From Curvularia sp. ZM96 (lineage: Eukaryota; Ascomycota; Dothideomycetes; Pleosporales; Pleosporaceae): DNA of 64,000 bases. The notes below the pieces were generated by a model. The model searched no databases. It saw only the letters and a program-made list of their open reading frames with translations, and was not told the DNA's origin. The position numbers and the translations under genes were made by a program. The stretch's first letter is position 1, and the number at the start of each line of letters is the position of its first letter. Below, in pieces: positions 33,326 to 43,925 of the stretch. The DNA lies in the NCBI GenBank assembly GCA_022457065.1, contig JAJGBQ010000005.1, forward strand, positions 2,356,001 to 2,420,000. Reading direction: 5' to 3'.

Positions 33326-34334
33326 ATGGCTTCCAGTTTCCGTCATACTGTTCCGTCCAATCGGTTTCCTGCTGCGAAAGGCCGATACGTCTTATATGTC
33401 AATTATGTCTGTCCGTGGGCGCACCGAACCATTATTGTGCGCGTGCTGAAGAGACTCGAAAACATCATAGAGCTCGTTGAAGTAGACGCGAGAGACGCAG
33501 TCCACGGCTGGTATTTTTTAGGCCGAAGCGGTCCAGACAAGGATCCCATATATGGCTTCAAGTTCCTCAAGGAGCTCTATTTGAAAGCAGATGCCAATTA
33601 CAAGGGTAGAGTGACGATCCCTTTGCTATGGGACAAGCAGCATGGTAAATTTGACGACTCATCATTACTAGAAAAAGTGGCGATAGTCTGACGACGCTCA
33701 GGCACGGTTGTTAATAACGAAAGCACGGATATTGCTCGCATACTGCTCACTGGATTCGACGATCTCTTGCCTTCCGAGCATCGCGAAGCGAACAAGGGCA
33801 TTGCTGCTTTCCGACCAGCTCACCTGGCCACTGAAATCGACGCCCTCAACGCCTGGGTCTACGACACCGTAAACAATGGCGTTTACAAAGTGGGCTTTGC
33901 GACTTCGTCGTCGTCGTACAACCACCATATGACGCAGCTCTTCCACTCGCTAGACCGACTCGAAAGTCATCTTTCGCAGCCGAAACATTATCCATACCTC
34001 TTTGGTCAGCACATTACTGAGTCGGACATCTATCTCTTCACGACGCTGGTTCGCTTCGACATGGCGTACTATACGTTCTTCAGGTGCAATCTGAAGATGA
34101 TTCGTCGCGACTATCCTCGTCTGCATGCGTGGTTGAGGCGGCTGTACTGGAGCAACGACCAGGAAACATGTGGTGTGTTTAGGACGAGCACACATTTTGA
34201 TGCGGTAGGCGACAACTTTCTAATCTGTGTGCTCGATAGTGGCTGATGTTCAATAGATTACGAGGGGTTATGGTTCTACGGTCGGTAAAGGTATGGTGCT
34301 ACCATATGTTTCACCACCGATTATGCCGTTGTGA
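33326..34334 (+). CDS. Xi-class glutathione S-transferase (glutathionyl-hydroquinone reductase-like)
   Basis: Exons 33326-33644, 33702-34204 and 34257-34334 give 299 residues from ATG 33326. The catalytic motif CPWAH (Cys29) in RYVLYVNYVCPWAHRTIIVR identifies the Xi/omega-like group. DPIYGFKFLKELYLKADANY, TVVNNESTDIARIL and VYDTVNNGVYKVGFA follow, and then the C-terminal YPRLHAWLRRLYW. Such enzymes (yeast Ecm4/Gto type) reduce glutathionyl-hydroquinones or other glutathione adducts. The last exon is needed to give the family ending PIMPL; without splicing the protein would end at LDSG (34246). Family members usually have ~25 more N-terminal residues. The frame is open upstream to 33263, and a weak GTCTGT donor at 33222 could attach a first exon starting at ATG 33190. 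Start therefore uncertain. Confidence 0.83.
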
Positions 34335-34806
34335 ACTACCTTTCTTTCCTCAGGGCTTTTCATATACCTACGCTTCCTTGTAGCCGAATTTCAATTAGTT
34401 TATCAATACGCGCAGAGCCCGCTATTCTAATCTTCGTTAACCCCGGACTATTACGAAAACTCACTCCTTGTGGACATCTGAGGAGCTTTCTCGTTTTTCA
34501 CTTCGAAGCTACTTATCACAGCCGCCCCCAACAAACATGAAAATGTTCGCGTACACAAAGCTTCTTGTTTAAATTAGTATTCCTCTTGGCATGACTTAGT
34601 GGGTTGAGCCTGTCCTATAGCACTGATTTGGTAATGAGCTGACCACTCAAATATTGAAAATTGCGTGCGATACGCGAAGCCGCAAGTTGACAGTCTTGGT
34701 ACACCCAGATACGAAGCATTTAACTCACAACCTTTTCATGAGAAGAAATTTATTTGATTGTTATTAACATTTATAGGTCTATTTAGCTTTCAACGATTCT
34801 ATTCTA
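34335..34806. other. Convergent intergenic region
   Basis: The transferase and BBE oxidase genes converge here. The sequence is AT-rich near 34740-34800, and no gene is seen. Confidence 0.45.
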
Positions 34807-36544
34807 TCACCACTTGCGGCACATGCGACCATCAGGCTTGATATTCCAAGCCTCGCTGCCTACACCAACAGTAGTGTAGAACACGCCCAGAGGATCCCAT
34901 TTCCTCTTGATGTCCAGCAACTTGTCATAGTTGTCACCCCAGAAAGTATCCTGGAAGTTTGGCTGGCGGAAATCAGCCTCGTTGACGTACGCACCGCTAC
35001 CCGGTGTCGCAGCCTCAACAAGAGGCATGATTTGGTTGGTCATCTTGTCCTGGACCTGGAATGCCTCGGACCATGGTGCAGTGAAGTTCCAAGGAAGTGT
35101 CAGAGTGGCGTGCACAATCGTCTTGCGCCATGCAGGGTGGACGGAGGTCGTGTCCTCAGAACCGAATTTCGACACGTCGGTTCCCACACCGATCCATGTA
35201 ACTCCCTTCTCGATAACGGCCTTCCAGGTGTCCTTGATATCACCTACGACGTCACGGGGAATGAGGCGTCCGCCGTACTGCGCAATGCCCACTTGGATGT
35301 TTCCAAGAGGCAGCGGGCCAAAGTACTTGTCGTAGTGCTCGTAGTAGGTGTTGAATTCGCTGTAGCTGGAGGTGAAGTTAACACCCATGGAGCTGAGCCT
35401 TGTAAGAAAGGGTGAAAGCATGGTTTTGACTTGTTCTTGAGTTCGGTTGTATGCGCTGAGTGGGGCAATAGAAAAGAAGTCAGTGGTGAAGTAGTGGACC
35501 ACCATGGCTCCAGCATCGACCATGCCGGGCAGCTCCTCGTGAAAGGCTTGGATAGCATCGTAAAGGACGTCCTTGTTGTTGTCCTTGGCGAGAAAGTTTA
35601 CAGTGGCACCTCCAAAAACGGCTTCCGGGTAGGCTTTGACTGTCATGGACACGACAACACCATATGTGCCACCGCCGCCACCCCTGAGGGCCCAGTACAG
35701 GTCGGAGTTTTCCTTAGGACTTGCGTTGACAAGGCTGCCGCAAGCTGTAACGACTTGAAATTCGAGAGCGTTGTCGGCAGCAAGACCAAAGCTAGTACTG
35801 ACGGCAGAGTGACCACCACCCTGGGTGTAGCCACCAGCAACGCCAACAGTAGGACATTCGCCTCCAACAGTGACCAATCCGCGGTCTCTGGCAGCGGCCA
35901 TCAATTCGAATCCTTGCACACCAGCACCGATCTTAAAGGCTGGGCCGCTGTATCCAGCGCCCTTGTACGATGGGATATGTGTGATATCCTTGAGGTGGTG
36001 GGTCCACACTGCTAGTGAGCCAGCGCCAGTGGAGCGGCCAAGATAGTCGTGACCAGTGTTGCGGATGACCAGGCGGATGTTCCTAAGAGTAGCATACTCG
36101 ATAGCCCGCTGGACATCCTGGGGTCCCGAGGCGTTCACAGCATATCGAACATAGTTTCCAAGCTCGCATGGGCGCTCACGAGGCTGGAAGGGATCGCAGC
36201 TCTGGTTGGCGAAGAAGGGCGCCATAACCGATGAGGACGAATCGTAACTGGTCAGCGTAAGCGCAACTCTCTTCGAAACGTGAACGTCAGATCACCTACT
36301 GGATCTTTTCGGTTTGCCATTGGCTCTTGAGGCTTTCGCACGTGGCATTGTTAAACGACGCACCGTGGCATGGTGCACCAAGCGGTACAGTTGCTACGAG
36401 ACGTCCACCCACGGTCTTATTGAACAGACTCCATTCAGACTGAGAGGGCCAGAACCAGTCTCCAGGGAAAGTCTTGCAGCCGTCGAAGATGCTGTTAGCA
36501 GAAGCAAGGCCGTTGAGCGCAAGTACAAGACTTAGAGACCGCAT
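34807..36544 (-). CDS. Secreted BBE-like FAD-linked oxidase (isoamyl alcohol oxidase type)
   Basis: Exons 36300-36544 and 34807-36247 give 561 residues. The start MRSLSLVLALNGLASANS is a signal peptide; upstream in-frame methionine is in the leader. After CKTFPGD comes SSSSVMAPFFANQSCDPF, typical of this oxidase group. The FAD-binding PCMH domain contains NTGHDYLGRSTGAGSL with His148 and GGECPTVGVAGGYTQGGGHS with Cys213. These correspond to the His/Cys pair that carries bicovalent FAD in glucooligosaccharide oxidase-like enzymes. The C-terminal BBE motif reads WGDNYDKLLDIKRKWDPLGV. Several N-glycosylation sequons (NATC, NFTS, NFTA) fit secretion. Family enzymes oxidise alcohols or sugars and make H2O2. 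Substrate unknown. The 52-nt intron has GTAGGT and GCTGAC. Confidence 0.92.
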
Positions 36545-37702
36545 GATGGGAGTCTGTCGAACAGAGGATGCTGCGGACAGAGAAAGACTTGTCTTGCACA
36601 GCGGCCTGCATATTATAAGAAGCGCGCTGGAAGCCTTGGAAGCCTTGGACCCTGGCGAGGCCCTCAACTAAGATGGTTATGGCACGGGAGAGGTTAGTAG
36701 TGTCCGGTGGGGTGGGCCCTTGCGGCTACAGCCACGCATGTGGGCGGCATAACCATGGCAAGTGCCGGCTTGTGGCTTGGAGTCCCACCACGCATTCCAC
36801 CTTCTGGAAAAGTCGCTGTGGGAATGGCATTCGCAAGACCACAGCATTCTGTCGGCCCAAGGAACAAGCCGCAACCGACGTCCGAATTCTGCGTCAAATC
36901 CGCGTTTCCCGGGCGTGACAGCATCCCTGACCCATGAGGCGTTATTGGTTCGGCAGTCTTTATAATAATTACGCCGAGTGAAGCATCAAGGACCCTTCCC
37001 TGCTCTAGCGGCATCATACCATGTCCAAGCAACTCGCCCAACCGTTTGCTGCCAGGGACGGGTCGGCACCTCTTCGAGGCGACTTGTAAAACCTGCACGA
37101 CAGATGCTCGTCCTAGGCCCCATCAGCTTTAGGAGAGACGACCGCATCTAGCGCCCATCCAGCGTCGCAGGGCAGAGTCCATGCGCTCCGCACCCTCACA
37201 CATATATACTAGTCGTCATCTAGTCACTACAAATTCTGGTGGCATTCAGTATAGCGCACAGCGGCCGAGCCCGGGTGTCGGGCGTTGGCACACACACTAG
37301 CCGTCGCGACAACCCCATGTCACCCTGTGTCAAAGGCTTTGTTGTGTGCATGATACGATATCGCACATTCGAGTACCAGCAAATGTCGACACTAGCCCCA
37401 TGTGAGCGTTTAGTGTCCGCTTCACGAACTGACCTCGGTGATACTTTCGTTGTAATATCAAGCGAAGTGGTCGGCCCCTCTGCAAAGTGGCTCGACAAAG
37501 TCAGTGCATGCCTTCCTGCGGCAATTCAACCACCCGTTGCAGTCGGTTGCAACATGAACCCCTCCCCCGGGTAATACTAGAGGCTGTATGAATGTCATCG
37601 AAGTGAACTAGTCAAACCATGCCATCTGCTCTTATGTAGACGTGAATCCCTACTCGGTGCATTACAGATCATCAAGGCACAAACAGTGTGCACTCTGCTA
37701 CC
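36545..37702. promoter_or_regulatory. Divergent promoter region, BBE oxidase / rhodopsin-like gene
   Basis: This 1.16-kb interval separates two divergent start codons. The minus-strand leader of the oxidase includes TTATAATAT on its strand (around 36610). Long chance frames occur in GC-rich parts. No gene seen. Confidence 0.4.
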
Positions 37703-39130
37703 ATGGGCTGGACCTACAACACGACTGACGATGTCCCTACCGAGGGTCCACGCATAACAGCGATTGCCATCGTATTCACGGTGGCATCGTTGGTGGTACT
37801 GTCACTGCGATTCTACGTTCGAGGTTGGATGATCAAGACGATCGGAGCTGGTACGTGTATCCCCGGAGGCTTATGTTTGACGATCATAGCTGACTTTGGC
37901 TGCCTAACAGACGATCTGGTGCTGGCGTTCACTTGGGTAAGCAATTACGTCAAGTATCTGCTAGGGAACTGTCGCTGAGGGGTTACAGGTGGCATGTTGT
38001 GGCTTTGCTGTCGTGAGCATCCTTCGTAGGTCAACTCTGGGTATTTTGAGATGTTGTAGCTGACCCAAGCCCTTCAGAAACAAGATGGGGTCTCGGATTG
38101 ATCGTGGTGACGGATATGCCGGACCAGAACCTGTTCAACTTTGGGTTGGTAAGTAAAAGCTACAGAGTGTCGTAAAACAGTGGCTAACAAGAGCAGTTGC
38201 AATACATGGGCGCGCCATTGTAAGCCTGAGAGGACTGTCTTTCGCTCTGTATCATGCAACTAACGCAAATGTCAGCTACATCATGAGCATCATGGGCTTC
38301 AAGATCAGTCTGATGTTGACCTACCTCCGGTTCATGCCTAAGGGCCTAGCACGCATAGTGACTATCGGTGTCATTGTATTCTGTATACTTTTCCACCTTA
38401 CCTTCCTCCTCGTCCAGATCAACCTTTGCACTCCAGTAAGTCGCAATCTCTGGCAATCTAGAACTGTTTTGCTCACCAAGTCTAGATCGCTATGCAATGG
38501 GACCGAAAACTCACAGGAACCTGTCTACCTGCCGTGCCTGTCTACACCACGACGTCGTCCATAACTATCCTCCTTGACGTGACAGTGTAAGTACACGGAT
38601 TGCTGTTTGCAGACCAAAAGCTCACTCCAACAAGCATGTTTCTCCCCTTCCCCGTTCTGCTTAAGAGCAGCATCCAGAAGAGAAAGAAGGCGGTTCTCCT
38701 CGGTCTCCTCGCGCTCGGCACATTCATCACGATTATCCAGGTTATCCGCATTCAGACCATCAGTAACCTAACAAACTACCTCGACTCGCGAGGCGTCATT
38801 ATGTGGTCGGCCGTCGAAAACAACCTCGGTGTCATCGTCGCTTCTATCCCTACGCTCGCACCCCTCTTCACCTTCTTCATGGAAAAGACACAGCGAAGCT
38901 CGTCTGGAAACTCCAAGGGCCGAGCCCTCTACGCACTCCGATCCACCAAGCGCAGTACAAGACAGGCCTCGATTCCCCTTGGAAGCGGCGTCCATGACAC
39001 AGCAACACACGGCCGCGGCTCTTTCGACGGAGGAAGTGAGGAATCCATCCTGCGACGCCAAGGCGCCATCACCTTGAAAACAGAAGTTACAGTGTCGTCT
39101 CGCCCGTTGGGCAGAGCAGTGCAGGATTAA
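37703..39130 (+). CDS. Fungal rhodopsin-fold seven-helix integral membrane protein
   Basis: Eight exons (37703-37850, 37911-37936, 37989-38025, 38078-38148, 38197-38219, 38276-38435, 38486-38586, 38635-39130) give 353 residues. Seven hydrophobic helices follow a short N-terminus. Family-typical pieces are LRFYVRGWMIKTIGADDLVL, TRWGLGLIVVTDMPDQNLFN, GFKISLMLTYLRF, CTPIAMQWDRK, TTTSSITILLDVTVMFLPFP and VENNLGVIVASIPTLAPLF. This is the fungal rhodopsin-like domain, related to Pth11-type proteins but without a CFEM domain. Role unknown: some are receptors or membrane partners of secondary metabolism. It lacks a retinal-binding helix-7 lysine pattern as far as I can judge. Two exons are only 26 and 23 nt. 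The last acceptor is AAG (38632-38634), weaker than usual but required by frame. Confidence 0.85.
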
Positions 39131-40800
39131 GAAGAATTATACCAAGACTTGCGCATACATACGTATTTTGTGGGGGCACACTCCTGCCCGCGGCAGCGAA
39201 ACAAAAAGACCCAATTTAGTTGTAACAATAACCCTTGCCGACACGACTTTGGAAATCCTGAATTTCTCTCTCTTTCCAAGTCTTACGAGCTATAATGAAA
39301 CTTTTACTAATTTCCAATCGACGGCACGGCTGCGTGTCTGACACAAGATGGCCTTTTTCCAACGTACGATATGAATCGAAAGTACCTCAAATCGGCGGTC
39401 TTTGCTTTGGGCTTAGTAGCTAAACGGACGGAACTAAGCTAAGGGAAATCCTTCGACGGTATCTCCCACACGGCCCCAAGCGCCCCATCGCAAACGACCT
39501 AAAACCGCTTCATTTCACACAAGCACCCCTTGTTTTCCATGTCGGAAGATTTGGCTCTTCTTAAGGGTAAGGGCACATCATATGATCTGCACGGTTGCGC
39601 ATGCCAGCGAATCATTGATCCGCTCTACTCTTTCTTCAATTTCACTGTGCGCTGTAAAAGGTCAGGGTAAACAAGTTTTTTGTTCTTTTATTTGCTATAC
39701 CATCTTGATTTCTTGACAGATGATAATAATGAAAAGAAAAAAACAAGAAAGTTGCGTTAATAAGACAACGGACATCTATAAAATTTTCCTCCGTTCTCCC
39801 ACCGCGAAATTTCCGTAAGAACGAGCCAATAGTAGTAGCCTGCTCGACACCAGCGTTTCTCGGGAAAAACAATAGCGAAAACGGGAGGCTTCGGAGTAAG
39901 TCCATCGTTTTTTTTTTTTGAACTCGGCCGCTAGCGGTTAATCAGGCAAGTGGCGTAGGACTATTGTTTAACGCCAACGTCGGTCCGGTCCCTTTCGCAC
40001 ACACTGTTAGTGTTGCTGTCGAGTTGCGTTAAGTCTGGTTCTCGATTTAAAGGGAAGGTGACTTTCCTCTCCTACTAATTAGCTAGGCTAGTGGGCGACG
40101 TACCGCGCCGACATGTGCCCAATCACAGACTAGTCATCAATATGGCGGTGAATTCATTCAAGTCCATGGTTTCGCATGAACGTTGAATAATGTGCTGCAC
40201 AAGACGTTGTCAACATCGTTCATTCGACATCACATTCACAATCTCTCTAACATTTCCCGCAACAAATACGGCAAGGGCTTGATTGTAGTTTGTCTTGGAT
40301 TGTGCAGATGGAATGATGTGTACATATAGAAGAAGGAACAGGTATGTGAAACGCAGACAGGCGCGACTGCACTGCTGTGACAAGTGGAGCCTAATACAGT
40401 ATACGTTGCGCGCTTCCGTGATCGCAGGGCAGCTGTTGGGCTGGTGGTCGAATACGAACAAAAAAGGTGATTGAAAAAGTCAAGTGACGGACCGTGTCTG
40501 TGAGCTTGTAGACGTAAATCAGAGGAACATGTAAAGTCACGTGTCTCACCCTCCCAATCCATCATCCATACACCCAAACAAGGTTCTCTGCCTCACAGAA
40601 CAACCTACAAACTCTCCCGATCGATCACATCAGCGCACATAAGCCATTGCACAAAAAAAAAGATGCCGGCCTGTCCATGTGGTAGCCACAATTCGCACGC
40701 CTAGACCCCTACACAGCCCAGTCCCCTCCCCCCAAAAGCGATCCTATACCCCCCCTGGACCCACACATTTCTATGCAAAAACGAACGACGATTGCGGCAG
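39131..40800. other. Intergenic region, no protein gene seen
   Basis: This 1.7-kb region has mixed composition, including an oligo-T run near 39909-39920 and A-rich patches. Short frames on both strands lack recognisable domains. It ends just before the tRNA gene. Confidence 0.4.
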
Positions 40801-40801
40801 C

Positions 40802-40806
40802 AAAAA
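40802..40806 (-). terminator. RNA polymerase III terminator of tRNA-Ala
   Basis: Five A on the plus strand read as TTTTT immediately 3' of the tRNA on the minus strand, the standard Pol III stop signal. Confidence 0.7.
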
Positions 40807-40810
40807 GAGA

Positions 40811-40882
40811 TGGACTCGCGGGGAATCGAACCCCGGACCACTCCCATGCTAAGGGAGTATTATACCACTAAACCACAAGCCC
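40811..40882 (-). tRNA. tRNA-Ala (anticodon AGC)
   Basis: The reverse complement folds as a 72-nt cloverleaf without intron. The 7-bp acceptor stem is GGGCTTG with CGAGTCC (two G-U pairs) and discriminator A. The anticodon stem is CTCCC/GGGAG with loop TTAGCAT, anticodon AGC. The T arm is CGGGG-TTCGATT-CCCCG, containing the B box GGTTCGATTCC. The D arm region reads GGTTTAGTGGTA. The terminal CCA is not encoded, as expected in a nuclear eukaryotic tRNA. AGC would be edited to IGC and read GCU, GCC and GCA. Confidence 0.93.
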
Positions 40883-41791
40883 AAGTGATGAAGAAGCAGC
40901 TGATTCGCTGGTTCTTGTTCGATGGAAGAAATCTGTTCTGGAATCGATATATCCCAACAATATTCAGACGATACGATCGATCGATCGGGCCGTTCGGATG
41001 TCTTGGTAACTGGTGTTCTCATGGTCTTTTCGCTACAAGCGAGGCGCCATGGGGTCTGACGGGGCCTGACTCGCTAGCCGCCTACCACACCCGCACTAAC
41101 CTTGCCCACTCCCTACCGAGCCACCACGCGGTGTGGCTAGTTTGTACAAAGTAGGGTAGTAGGTGAGGCTTCGGACCAATATCCCCCTTTCGTTATTGTA
41201 TGTACGTCGTATCTGACTAAAGGCTCCGTAGTGACATACGTCGGGCTCCTGGCTAAACATGAGTCTCGTGATCCCCATTATCTGGTACGCATGAAGAAAG
41301 AAAAATTTAGCAGCGGTGTGTTGGGCGGCGAGATCTGAGTTACATGAGTCCCTGGTGTTAATCTCTTCAGAAATAATTTTCAGGACGTCGGGACGGGACT
41401 GGATGTGCTTCACGCGCAGACGAGAGAGGTAATAGGCCCGACAGGGGTAACACCGGGGCCGCTGTTGTTGTATGGTAAACCACCGATTTGATCGTACGTT
41501 GTGTGGAGTCCCAGACGGAGTGTTGTCTCTTGAAGGGGAGCTTCTGCGAGCAAGGTCTGGAGGGCAGGGTTCAGGCAACAATGAAAAATTGGACGCGTAT
41601 GCTTGAGTCAATGAGGAACGATTCATCGTGAAGTGTCTTAAGAGTTTTGCATTACTCGTCGCTGCCCAAGAACTTATGCGTGTGTTTGCTGCGAGAACCA
41701 ATATTCCATTCCGTTGGCCTCTACGCGCGGCTTAGGTTGAGTCTTAAGACATTTTTGAAGCCTGCTTTCAAGTTCTCGGCGTTGTAAATTT
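40883..41791. other. Intergenic region with one unsupported minus-strand frame
   Basis: A 201-codon minus-strand frame (41096-41701) is the longest frame. It has no recognised domain, no clear codon bias and no splice partner, so I do not call a gene. The remainder holds the upstream region of the tRNA and the 3' flank of the glycine-zipper gene. Confidence 0.35.
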
Positions 41792-42844
41792 CTAAGCATG
41801 GCCAGATGATCTGGACTCCAACTCTTTCTCTCGCTTTTCCAACTCCTTTTCTCTCTTGTCCAAGTCGGCCTCTCTACGATTTAGTTCGTCTTCCCGCTGG
41901 CTGAGTTCCTTTGTTCGCTTATCTGCCTCTGCAGTAGACGAACTCGGCTCCTCTCTACCCGGAGTTAGCTCAACACCTGAATTGGGTTTGGCAGTTGTTT
42001 TCGGTGCTCCTTTGTTGTCTTCACTCGGTTGCACGTTGAGTTTTCGTGGCTTTTTGCGGCCCTGGCCACTGTCCTTGTGGGTCGAGGCCGGAGGCGATTG
42101 CTGATCGGACGGATCTTCCCCAGAACCCGGCCCTGATTTACCACCGGTTGCCTGTGCACCCGCTTTGGCTGCATCTGAGACGTCTTTTTGATTCGGAATC
42201 ATGCCTTTTGCATTCTGTAGCCAGCCCTCATCCAGCTGGCCTCCGCCGCCTTCATTCTTTAGTTTCTCGAGCTCTTCCGTACCGGGCATCTCTTCTTCGT
42301 TAGCTTGTCCGACCATCTTCTCCAATGTCCGCTTTTGCTCCTCGCTCGCGGCCCAGTCCGGAAGGAAACTTGTCAGTTTTTTCATCCCTTTTCCTGCTAC
42401 TTTGCCCATATTCACAAAGGGTCCGTGAAGCGCGCCCGTAACACCGCCTATACCAGCCCCTAGTCCACCCAGAAGTGTTGATGAAACCCCGCCGACCAGA
42501 GTTCCTGTGATTGCCCCTAAAGTTGCTCCTGGCGCAACACCAAGGCCTGTGCCCATCGCCATGCCTTGGAAAGTGCCTGAGCGTAGGTATTTTGCTGTTT
42601 TTCCAAATGACTCGGCTTCGATTTCGGCATTGGTAGCCTCTTCTGTCAGCTTCTCTCGCTCGTCGGCGTCGCCAGCAGCCGCTGCTGCATCTCTCAACTC
42701 TTTGGCCTTCTTTTGAGCCGCAAGAGCAGCATTGGCGGCTTTCCCTGATTCTTGACGGACTTCTTGCTCGGAAACAGCAGGCTTGTTGGGTTCTCCGTCC
42801 TTTGATGTCTGCTCGACATTTTTGTTGAGTTTTCTTGGAGGCAT
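41792..42844 (-). CDS. Glycine-zipper and coiled-coil protein, function unknown
   Basis: This is an intronless 350-residue protein from ATG 42844 (MPPRKLNKNVEQ). An in-frame ATG at 42898 would add 18 residues. Residues ~45-90 are Ala/Lys/Glu-rich helix (AANAALAAQKKAKELRDAAA). Residues ~95-145 form a long glycine zipper with repeated GxxxG spacing (MGTGLGVAPGATLGAITGTL, then a second GGLGAGIGGVTGAL segment), often membrane-inserting or self-associating. Residues ~200-300 are disordered and Pro/Ser/Lys-rich, and the last ~45 are a regular charged helix (ELNRREADLDKREKELEKRE). I know such layouts in filamentous fungi only as uncharacterised proteins. Membrane association or oligomerisation is a reasonable inference, no more. 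Confidence 0.75.
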   Translation of the reverse strand: MPPRKLNKNVEQTSKDGEPNKPAVSEQEVRQESGKAANAALAAQKKAKELRDAAAAAGDADEREKLTEEATNAEIEAESFGKTAKYLRSGTFQGMAMGTGLGVAPGATLGAITGTLVGGVSSTLLGGLGAGIGGVTGALHGPFVNMGKVAGKGMKKLTSFLPDWAASEEQKRTLEKMVGQANEEEMPGTEELEKLKNEGGGGQLDEGWLQNAKGMIPNQKDVSDAAKAGAQATGGKSGPGSGEDPSDQQSPPASTHKDSGQGRKKPRKLNVQPSEDNKGAPKTTAKPNSGVELTPGREEPSSSTAEADKRTKELSQREDELNRREADLDKREKELEKREKELESRSSGHA

Positions 42845-43925
42845 TGTGTGAGTTGTTGCTATTGCAAGATACGCGTCACTCTGTAGCTGCGCGGTCAAAG
42901 GGCAGTCGCGTAATGAGGTACCTACGTCATCGACACTAACACGACGCTAAAGCAGTGAGTATCCTGAATTCACGCATCTTTTGTCTATACGTAGAGAAAA
43001 TAGTGTCAAGCATCAAGTAGTTGTCCTCTAACAGACTATGTTATCTCTCGTAATAGAGGGCATGGTTTTGGAATGTGCAATACTAGTAGACTAATTTTGA
43101 ACCAGGTCTAAAGTATATTATTGCAAAGCAAAAAATTGTTTCCAATGATAATAAGTGTATCTGAGTGATCATGCCTCATTACATTTATTATGCGATAGAG
43201 AACATTCTTGATACCTACTATTGTTACATTCTCACGAGCTACGAGGTTGTCTGCAATCATTTTGTCAACATCACTCACTTTGGCACAAAACTCGACCTAG
43301 TGCAGAAAAGGTTGATATTGTAGTTGCAAACAGTATAAGAAGTAAACCAATGACAAGATAGACGAGTAAGATTTGAAAAAAGAAACATTCTGCAGTACCT
43401 AGAGGAAATCATCAACTTCTTAGTTGGGACCTGAAGTCATTGGCTTCTGCTTTTTTTGGCTAATACAGCAGCACGATAAAATCACTTGACGATGCACCCA
43501 AAGGAAGAACTCAGCATTCAATCACATCCAAACACACTCACGTATGGTCAAAGAGTAAAAACACCGATACTTCAGCTATGAATACGAGAGAGATAAAAGC
43601 CTGGGAATCAAAACATGAGTAAATACCAAAACCCGTCCATTCTCTTCTCCCCGCCATTCCTAGGAATAAGGATTGATAAGGACCCCTTTCGGTAACAAAA
43701 CCAAAAGAAAACACCGAAATAACTCAAAAAAGTCATCACAACATGCTTCCATTAGAATACCAACGGAAAAAGTCCCCATGACGAGGATGATGATGACGAC
43801 GACGGCTGTGGTTGTGCTGGTGGCGGCGGCGATGATGATGATGAGGGCGGTTGTGATGAAGGAGGTGGATATGGAAGACGTGGCGATATTCGCTGTGAAG
43901 CCGTTTGTGCAGTCTCGGGACCCGT
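42845..43925. other. AT-rich intergenic region
   Basis: This is about 1.1 kb between the glycine-zipper promoter and the TUP1 3' end. The part from ~43000 to 43700 is noticeably AT-rich, with no long frame. The right end carries the trinucleotide repeat described separately. No gene seen. Confidence 0.45.
43786..43872. repeat. GAT/GAC/GGC trinucleotide-rich tract
   Basis: Runs of GATGATGATGACGACGACG and GGCGGCGGCGATGATGATG form an impure microsatellite in the presumed TUP1 3' untranslated region. Confidence 0.75.

Noticed and set aside
33000..39130. Possible secondary-metabolite cluster (transferase, secreted oxidase, rhodopsin-like gene)
   Set aside because: No backbone synthase, P450 or transporter of the usual type, and no cluster-specific regulator, is present in the stretch.
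41096..41701. 201-codon minus-strand frame near the tRNA
   Set aside because: No domain, splice partner or coding bias evident; not enough support to call a gene.
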